A stretch of DNA of 64,000 nt from assembly GCA_964505195.1 (NCBI GenBank), contig CAZDGV010000003.1:1-64000 (forward strand), read 5' to 3'. The notes below the pieces were generated by a model. That model was not told the origin of the DNA. It worked only from the letters and a program-made list of their open reading frames with translations, and did not search any database. Positions within the stretch are counted from its first letter, which is position 1, and each line of letters begins with the position of its first letter. Positions 59,628 to 64,000 of the stretch are shown piece after piece. Source of the stretch: CAZDGV01 sp964505195 (GTDB taxonomy: Bacteria > Bacteroidota > Bacteroidia > Chitinophagales > Chitinophagaceae). The position numbers and the translations under genes were made by a program.

Positions 59628-60785
59628 GTGATTACTAGCTCAAATCGCTTGAATGGTATAGGAGAGTACTACTTCTCGCAAAAACTTCGTGAAATTGACC
59701 TGCTAAATCAGCAAGGAAGAAATGTCATCAATCTTGGAATTGGCAGCCCCGACCTTCCTCCACATCCTGAGGTAGTGCGTGTTTTGCAAGAAACCGTTCA
59801 ATTACCCGGAGCGCATCGATATCAGTCGTATAAAGGATTGCCTGCATTACGCGAAGCCATTGCAGCCTGGTACCTGCGCTATTTTCACACTTCACTGGAC
59901 CCGGATACTGAAATCTTACCCCTTATGGGCAGTAAGGAAGGCATCATGCATATTTGTATGGCATTACTTGATCATGCTGATAAAGTGCTGGTGCCTGATC
60001 CTGGCTATCCTACTTATGCCGCAGCCGTAAAGCTTGCAGGCGCAACCCCCATTTATTATCAACTCAATGAAAAGAACGATTGGCTGCCGGATCTAGACGC
60101 GCTTGAAAAGCTGAATTTAAGCGATGTGAAGCTCATGTTTGTGAATTTTCCACACATGCCTACCGGAAAAATGCCGGATGAAGCGTTTTTTGAACGACTG
60201 ATTTCTTTCGCACGCAAGCATCATATTTTATTGGTGCATGATAATCCTTATGGGTTCATTTTAAGTACAAAGCCCATCAGCATGCTTTCTTTTACAGGGG
60301 CGAAAGATGCTGTTTTGGAGCTTAACTCTTTAAGTAAATCGCATAATATGGCCGGCTGGCGTGTTGGCATGTTATGCGGTAATGCGAATGCTATTGCTGA
60401 GGTGTTACGTTTCAAAAGCAATATGGACAGTGGCATGTTTCTTCCGGTTCAAATGGCTGCAGTGAAGGCGCTTAGTTTGGATGAAACATGGTTTGCCCAG
60501 CTGAATGCCGTATATGATGAAAGAAAAAGGATGGCTATTAAATTGCTCGACCTATTAAACTGCTCCTGCGCTTCGGATCAGGCCGGTATGTTTTTGTGGG
60601 CGCGTGTGCCGGATTCATTTTCTAATGGTGCAGCACTGAGTGATCAACTGCTTCTACATCACGCTGTGTTCATTACACCGGGTATTGTATTTGGCGCTGC
60701 AGGAGAAAAGTATGTAAGAGTGAGTTTATGCAGTGCTATTGAGCAGTTTCAAGAAGCTTTCAAACGTATTTCAAACAAATTGTAA
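59628..60785 (+). CDS. Class I/II aminotransferase, probable aromatic amino acid transaminase
   Basis: This PLP-dependent fold-type I transaminase has 385 residues. Motifs are VINLGIGSPDLPPHPEVV, YQSYKGLPALREAIAAWY, LVPDPGYPTYAAAVKLAGA, MFVNFPHMPTGKMPDEAFF, DNPYGFIL and ELNSLSKSHNMAGWRVGMLCG (PLP Lys). It probably exchanges the amino group onto phenylpyruvate and 4-hydroxyphenylpyruvate, as it opens the aromatic operon; related sequences include LL-diaminopimelate and aspartate transaminases. The start is GTG, overlapping the stop of a 4-codon upstream ORF (ATG at 59617, TGA at 59629). Confidence 0.9.
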   Translation: MITSSNRLNGIGEYYFSQKLREIDLLNQQGRNVINLGIGSPDLPPHPEVVRVLQETVQLPGAHRYQSYKGLPALREAIAAWYLRYFHTSLDPDTEILPLMGSKEGIMHICMALLDHADKVLVPDPGYPTYAAAVKLAGATPIYYQLNEKNDWLPDLDALEKLNLSDVKLMFVNFPHMPTGKMPDEAFFERLISFARKHHILLVHDNPYGFILSTKPISMLSFTGAKDAVLELNSLSKSHNMAGWRVGMLCGNANAIAEVLRFKSNMDSGMFLPVQMAAVKALSLDETWFAQLNAVYDERKRMAIKLLDLLNCSCASDQAGMFLWARVPDSFSNGAALSDQLLLHHAVFITPGIVFGAAGEKYVRVSLCSAIEQFQEAFKRISNKL

Positions 60786-60797
60786 AAACAATTTATA

Positions 60798-61643
60798 ATG
60801 TTTCAAACAGTAACAATCGTAGGAGTGGGGTTGATCAGTGGATCGCTTGCTTTTGCTTTGAAAGAAGAAGGGCTTGCAAGAAAAATCATCGGCGTAAGCC
60901 GAACAGAAGCAAGTATTCAAAAAGCCTTGCAACGTGGCTTTATTGATGCAACTGCAAGTTTGGAAGAAGCGGTTGCTCAAAGTGATTTGATTTATGTTGC
61001 CATACCTGTAAGTGCCGCTAAACCCATGATGAAAAAAATACTTAATCTGATGCGCAATGATCAGATTTTAGCAGATGCTGGTTCTACCAAGGCTTCCATT
61101 TGTGCAGCACTTGCTAATCATCCCATGCGTAGAAGATGGGTCGCTACCCATCCCATGTGGGGTACCGAACACAGCGGTCCGAAAGCAGCCACTCAGAATG
61201 CATTCCGAAACAGGGCATGCGTGATTTGCGAAAAAGAACAATCAGATGTTGATGCACTCCAAAGCATTGAACAAATGTATCGCTCATTAGGTATGCATTT
61301 GGTATATATGGATGCTAAGTCGCACGATGTACATGCTGCTTACGTAAGTCATATTTCACATGTGACTTCCTTTGCACTTGCCAATACGGTATTGGAAAAA
61401 GAGAAAGAGACAGATGCTATATTCCAGCTCGCCGGAGGTGGCTTTGAAAGCACCGTTCGCCTGGCGAAAAGCAGTCCTGCTATGTGGGCACCCATTTTTT
61501 TGGAAAACCGCGAAAATGTGCTGGATGTACTTGATGAGCATATACTGCAATTGAGGCAATTCAGAAGCTCCATTAATGCGGGCGATGAGGATGCACTTTT
61601 GAAGTTGATGGAAAATGCAAATCGCATCAAGCGTATTTTATAA
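60798..61643 (+). CDS. tyrA: Prephenate dehydrogenase
   Basis: It oxidises prephenate to 4-hydroxyphenylpyruvate for tyrosine. It has 281 residues with an N-terminal Rossmann fold (VTIVGVGLISGSLAFALKEEGLARKIIGVSRTE), then DLIYVAIPVSAAKPMMKKI, ADAGSTKASICAAL, WVATHPMWGTEHSGPKAA (catalytic-region His), SHDVHAAYVSHISHVTSFALANTVL and LAGGGFESTVRLAKSSPAMWAPIFLENRENVLDVL. Monofunctional: no chorismate mutase or ACT domain. Third-position context as in the rest of the operon; 12 nt after the aminotransferase. Confidence 0.96.
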   Translation: MFQTVTIVGVGLISGSLAFALKEEGLARKIIGVSRTEASIQKALQRGFIDATASLEEAVAQSDLIYVAIPVSAAKPMMKKILNLMRNDQILADAGSTKASICAALANHPMRRRWVATHPMWGTEHSGPKAATQNAFRNRACVICEKEQSDVDALQSIEQMYRSLGMHLVYMDAKSHDVHAAYVSHISHVTSFALANTVLEKEKETDAIFQLAGGGFESTVRLAKSSPAMWAPIFLENRENVLDVLDEHILQLRQFRSSINAGDEDALLKLMENANRIKRIL

Positions 61644-61683
61644 TGAAAGATCATTTTACTGCAACAGTTGAAATAACTTTACC

Positions 61684-62766
61684 ATGTCATTATTGAAAAC
61701 AACCATGAATATTCGGGATATCATGCAAGGGCGGCCGCTCATTATATCTGGACCCTGCAGCGCTGAAACGGAAGCGCAGCTGCTAGAAACCGCTACGCAG
61801 CTTGCGCAAACTGGTAAGGTGCATATGCTGCGTGCCGGTATTTGGAAGCCGCGCACCAAGCCGGGCATGTTCGAAGGCGTGGGCGCAGTAGGCTTGCCCT
61901 GGCTTCAAAAGGCAAAGCAGCAAACAGGACTTCCTACCACAGTTGAAGTGGCAACGGCTCGTCAGCTTGAAGAAGCTTTAAAATACGAAGTGGATGTTGT
62001 CTGGATTGGCGCCCGAACCACCGTTAACCCTTTCAGTGTACAGGAGGTGGCAGATGCATTGCGTGGCACTCAAGTGCCGGTGCTGATTAAAAACCCGATC
62101 AATCCCGACCTGGATTTGTGGATGGGTGCGGTAGAGCGCATTGCACGCGCCGGCGTGCAGCAAATCGGACTCATACATCGTGGGTTTTCAGCTTATGGTA
62201 ATACCGAATATCGCAACGCGCCTATGTGGCATCTTGCCATTGAAATGAAAAGACGCAATCCGGAATTGCTGATGATCAATGATCCTTCTCATATCGGTGG
62301 CCGTAGAAATATATTGGCGGATATTGCCCAAAAAGCAATTGATCTTGACTTTGACGGACTGATGATTGAAACGCATATCCGTCCCGATGAAGCATGGAGT
62401 GATGCGAAGCAGCAAATCACACCCGCACAATTGCAGGCGATGCTTGAAGCCATGGTATGGCGGAAAGAAAATATTGATAGCAGCGCTTTTCATGCAGCGC
62501 TTGAGACCTTGCGCCAACAGATCAATCATCTCGACGATGAGTTGCTGCAACTGCTCAGCCAGCGTATGAAAATTGCGGAACAGATTGGCAGTTATAAAAA
62601 AGAAAATGAGATTACGATTCTGCAAACCAACCGCTGGAATGAAATATTGGAACGTGCATTTCAAAGAGGCGAAAAAGCAGGATTAAGCAAGGAGTTTATT
62701 ACCCGCTATTTTGATGCAGTGCATATGGAAAGTATAAATCATCAAAACAAAGTAATGAACAGCTGA
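61684..62766 (+). CDS. DAHP synthase fused to chorismate mutase (bifunctional)
   Basis: This protein joins the first shikimate-pathway enzyme (DAHP synthase, type I beta) with an AroQ chorismate mutase that makes prephenate. The 360 residues carry the DAHPS part at about 15-265 (PLIISGPCSAETEAQLLETA, LRAGIWKPRTKPGMFEGVGAVGLPWLQ, RTTVNPFSVQEVADALRGTQVPVLIKNPINPDLDLWMGAVERI, LMINDPSHIGGRRNILADIAQKA) and the mutase part at about 270-360 (LETLRQQINHLDDELLQLLSQRMKIAEQIGSYKKENEITILQTNRWNEIL). The mutase domain can act as allosteric feedback sensor in such fusions. Start 61684 or 61705. Confidence 0.95.
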   Translation: MSLLKTTMNIRDIMQGRPLIISGPCSAETEAQLLETATQLAQTGKVHMLRAGIWKPRTKPGMFEGVGAVGLPWLQKAKQQTGLPTTVEVATARQLEEALKYEVDVVWIGARTTVNPFSVQEVADALRGTQVPVLIKNPINPDLDLWMGAVERIARAGVQQIGLIHRGFSAYGNTEYRNAPMWHLAIEMKRRNPELLMINDPSHIGGRRNILADIAQKAIDLDFDGLMIETHIRPDEAWSDAKQQITPAQLQAMLEAMVWRKENIDSSAFHAALETLRQQINHLDDELLQLLSQRMKIAEQIGSYKKENEITILQTNRWNEILERAFQRGEKAGLSKEFITRYFDAVHMESINHQNKVMNS

Positions 62767-62785
62767 TTGCTGTAAAAATCATCTT

Positions 62786-63811
62786 ATGAAAAAAGTCCAA
62801 CTTCGTTTTGACCAAAGTGTAACTGACTTGTATTTTGATGCAAGTCTTTCATTGCTTTCAAAGCTTGCCCACAATGATACAACTGTTTATATTACTGATG
62901 AGCATGTGTTTCAAGCGCATCCATCCTTGTTTAAAAACCGAAATGTTATTGTACTCAAGCCCGGTGAACAGTATAAAGTTTTAACAACGGTTGAGGAAGT
63001 GATACAACAGCTGATTAACATGCAGGCTGATCGCAGCTTCACGCTCGTTGGTGTTGGCGGAGGGGTTGTAACAGATCTCACCGGTTTTATTGCTTCGGTT
63101 TATATGCGGGGTATTCGGTTTGGATTTGTTCCTACCAGTTTGCTTGCCATGGTAGATGCATCACTGGGTGGAAAAAACGGATTGGATTTCGGCGTATTTA
63201 AAAATATCATCGGAGTAGTGCAACAGCCCTCCTTTATACTCTATGACCCTAGACTTTTAAAAACTTTACCTGAAGCAGAATGGCGCAATGGTTTTGCTGA
63301 AATCATAAAGCATGCAGCCATTGCAGATGCTGCCATGTTTACAATGCTTGGAAAGAACAATATCAAAACCTATCAGCGGAGTAAGTTAAAATTATCGGAG
63401 CTGATTCGCAGAAATGTTTTGATTAAATCGCGCATCGTGAAGCAAGATCCCTTTGAAAAAGGTCCGCGCCGTTTGCTCAATTTTGGACATACTTTGGGTC
63501 ATGCCCTTGAAAACCAGTACGAGCTTTCGCATGGCGAAGCCATTTCTATTGGCATGGCCTATGCCGCATTGATTTCGGAACACCATACAAAATTTCGGCA
63601 AGCTGAAAAACTCATTGCCTTGTTGGAGCGATATGGGTTACCTGCCTTCGCAGTTTTTGATCACGATCGGGTGATGAAGGTGTTGAAAATGGATAAAAAA
63701 CGTGCAAACACTCATATGCATTATGTTATGCTGGAGCGTATTGGAAAAGGCATGGTGCAATCAATGCCCATTGAGCAGTTAGCGGGTTACCTTAAAAATA
63801 TACAGGCGTGA
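62786..63811 (+). CDS. aroB: 3-Dehydroquinate synthase
   Basis: It converts DAHP to 3-dehydroquinate using NAD and a divalent metal, the second shikimate step. It has 341 residues with VGVGGGVVTDLTGFIASVYMRGIRFGFVPTSLLAMVDASLGGKNGLDFGVFKNIIGVVQQPSFILYDPRLLKTLP, then EWRNGFAEIIKHAAIAD (metal Glu) and RRLLNFGHTLGHALENQ (metal His), HGEAISIGMAYAA. All catalytic motifs intact. It ends in TGA that overlaps the aroA GTG by 4 nt, so the two are translationally coupled. Confidence 0.97.
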   Translation: MKKVQLRFDQSVTDLYFDASLSLLSKLAHNDTTVYITDEHVFQAHPSLFKNRNVIVLKPGEQYKVLTTVEEVIQQLINMQADRSFTLVGVGGGVVTDLTGFIASVYMRGIRFGFVPTSLLAMVDASLGGKNGLDFGVFKNIIGVVQQPSFILYDPRLLKTLPEAEWRNGFAEIIKHAAIADAAMFTMLGKNNIKTYQRSKLKLSELIRRNVLIKSRIVKQDPFEKGPRRLLNFGHTLGHALENQYELSHGEAISIGMAYAALISEHHTKFRQAEKLIALLERYGLPAFAVFDHDRVMKVLKMDKKRANTHMHYVMLERIGKGMVQSMPIEQLAGYLKNIQA

Positions 63812-64000
63812 TTGCTACCATTCACCCTTCCGTTATTCGTGGCGAGCTTACAGCGCCACCCTCAAAAAGCGCCATGCAACGCGCCTGTGCGGCTGCATTG
63901 CTTTGTGGAGGTGAGACCATACTGCATCAAATTGGTCGTAGCAAAGATGATTTGGCAGCTATTGAAATGATTATGGCTTTGGGTGCGCATGCAGAACTCA
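63808..64000 (+). CDS. aroA: 5-Enolpyruvylshikimate-3-phosphate synthase, 5' end only
   Basis: The GTG at 63808 overlaps the aroB stop (GTGA). The visible 64 residues read VIATIHPSVIRGELTAPPSK followed by SAMQRACAAALLCGGETILHQIG. The stretch PPSKSAMQRACAAA carries the phosphoenolpyruvate/shikimate-3-phosphate-binding lysine motif (PxSKSxxxRAL-like). The gene continues beyond the window. It is the fifth gene of the operon. Confidence 0.9.
   Translation, partial: MIATIHPSVIRGELTAPPSKSAMQRACAAALLCGGETILHQIGRSKDDLAAIEMIMALGAHAEL

Noticed and set aside
1..64000. CRISPR array, prophage, insertion sequence or defence island
   Set aside because: No spaced direct repeats, no integrase, transposase, capsid or restriction gene was found on either strand.

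Overview
The window reads as a chromosomal segment of a Bacteroidota bacterium, most likely the Chitinophagaceae or a close relative. The evidence is intrinsic. Promoters follow the Bacteroidota pattern (a TAnnTTTG -7 box, sometimes with a TTTG -33 box), Shine-Dalgarno sites are almost absent, and gene content is typical of the phylum: a DUF3276 PUR-alpha protein, a DPE2-type amylomaltase with two CBM20 domains, an SLC45-type sugar porter inside the glycogen cluster, and a DAHP synthase fused to chorismate mutase. No prophage, insertion sequence, integrase or CRISPR array was seen. The segment is dense housekeeping DNA with a few unusual pieces.

Layout. 1-270: tRNA-Leu(GAG) plus a broken copy of its 5' half carrying a 20-bp palindrome. 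271-4753: sensor kinase, glycosyltransferase, a small membrane protein, tRNA-Gly and tRNA-Leu(UAA) with terminators, MazG, and an exported barrel-like protein. 4896-9908: a PolX-like protein with a decayed polymerase site, RimO, and a gamma-glutamyltransferase. 10009-15620: M48 protease, a TM2/DUF2752/DUF4870 operon, a sterol-desaturase-like protein, BshC and PurE. 15741-22356: a TolC/RND/adaptor efflux operon lying between purE and purK. 22589-28335: HPPD, an L,D-transpeptidase with a TonB-C-like tail, aspartate kinase and DnaK. 28411-44346: an alpha-glucan island (amylomaltase, ROK kinase, sugar porter, glgA, glgC, SLC45-type porter, exported GH13 amylase, glgB, TPR protein) with a dipeptide epimerase. 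44380-48918: ArgS, a lipoprotein SPFH protein and two exported unknowns. 49360-57210: prfB with a programmed frameshift, PruA, PyrR, PyrB, a cupin, a CBS protein, an ABC exporter and a PUR-alpha protein. 57257-58922: an ECF sigma factor cotranscribed with a membrane-tethered trypsin-like protease. 59064-59249: an Ala/Pro/Thr-rich lipoprotein. 59369-64000: an aromatic amino acid operon (aminotransferase, tyrA, DAHP synthase/chorismate mutase, aroB, start of aroA).

The strongest discovery is the leader of the aromatic operon. A 26-codon peptide containing CWSYYYYFF sits behind a good TTTG/TAnnTTTG promoter and is followed by an intrinsic terminator. The 5' arm of that terminator can pair instead with a segment inside the last third of the leader ORF. 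This is the layout of a ribosome-mediated attenuator sensing Tyr/Phe (and possibly Trp), and the leader peptide's own mRNA appears to be leaderless.

Other points worth attention are the many promoter boxes only 4-9 nt from start codons, the retained internal Shine-Dalgarno in the RF2 frameshift site, the ECF sigma/anti-sigma-like protease pair, a ROK kinase lacking all of its zinc-site cysteines, and the palindrome-split tRNA fragment. All functional assignments rest on recognised motifs and gene context; no database search was run.
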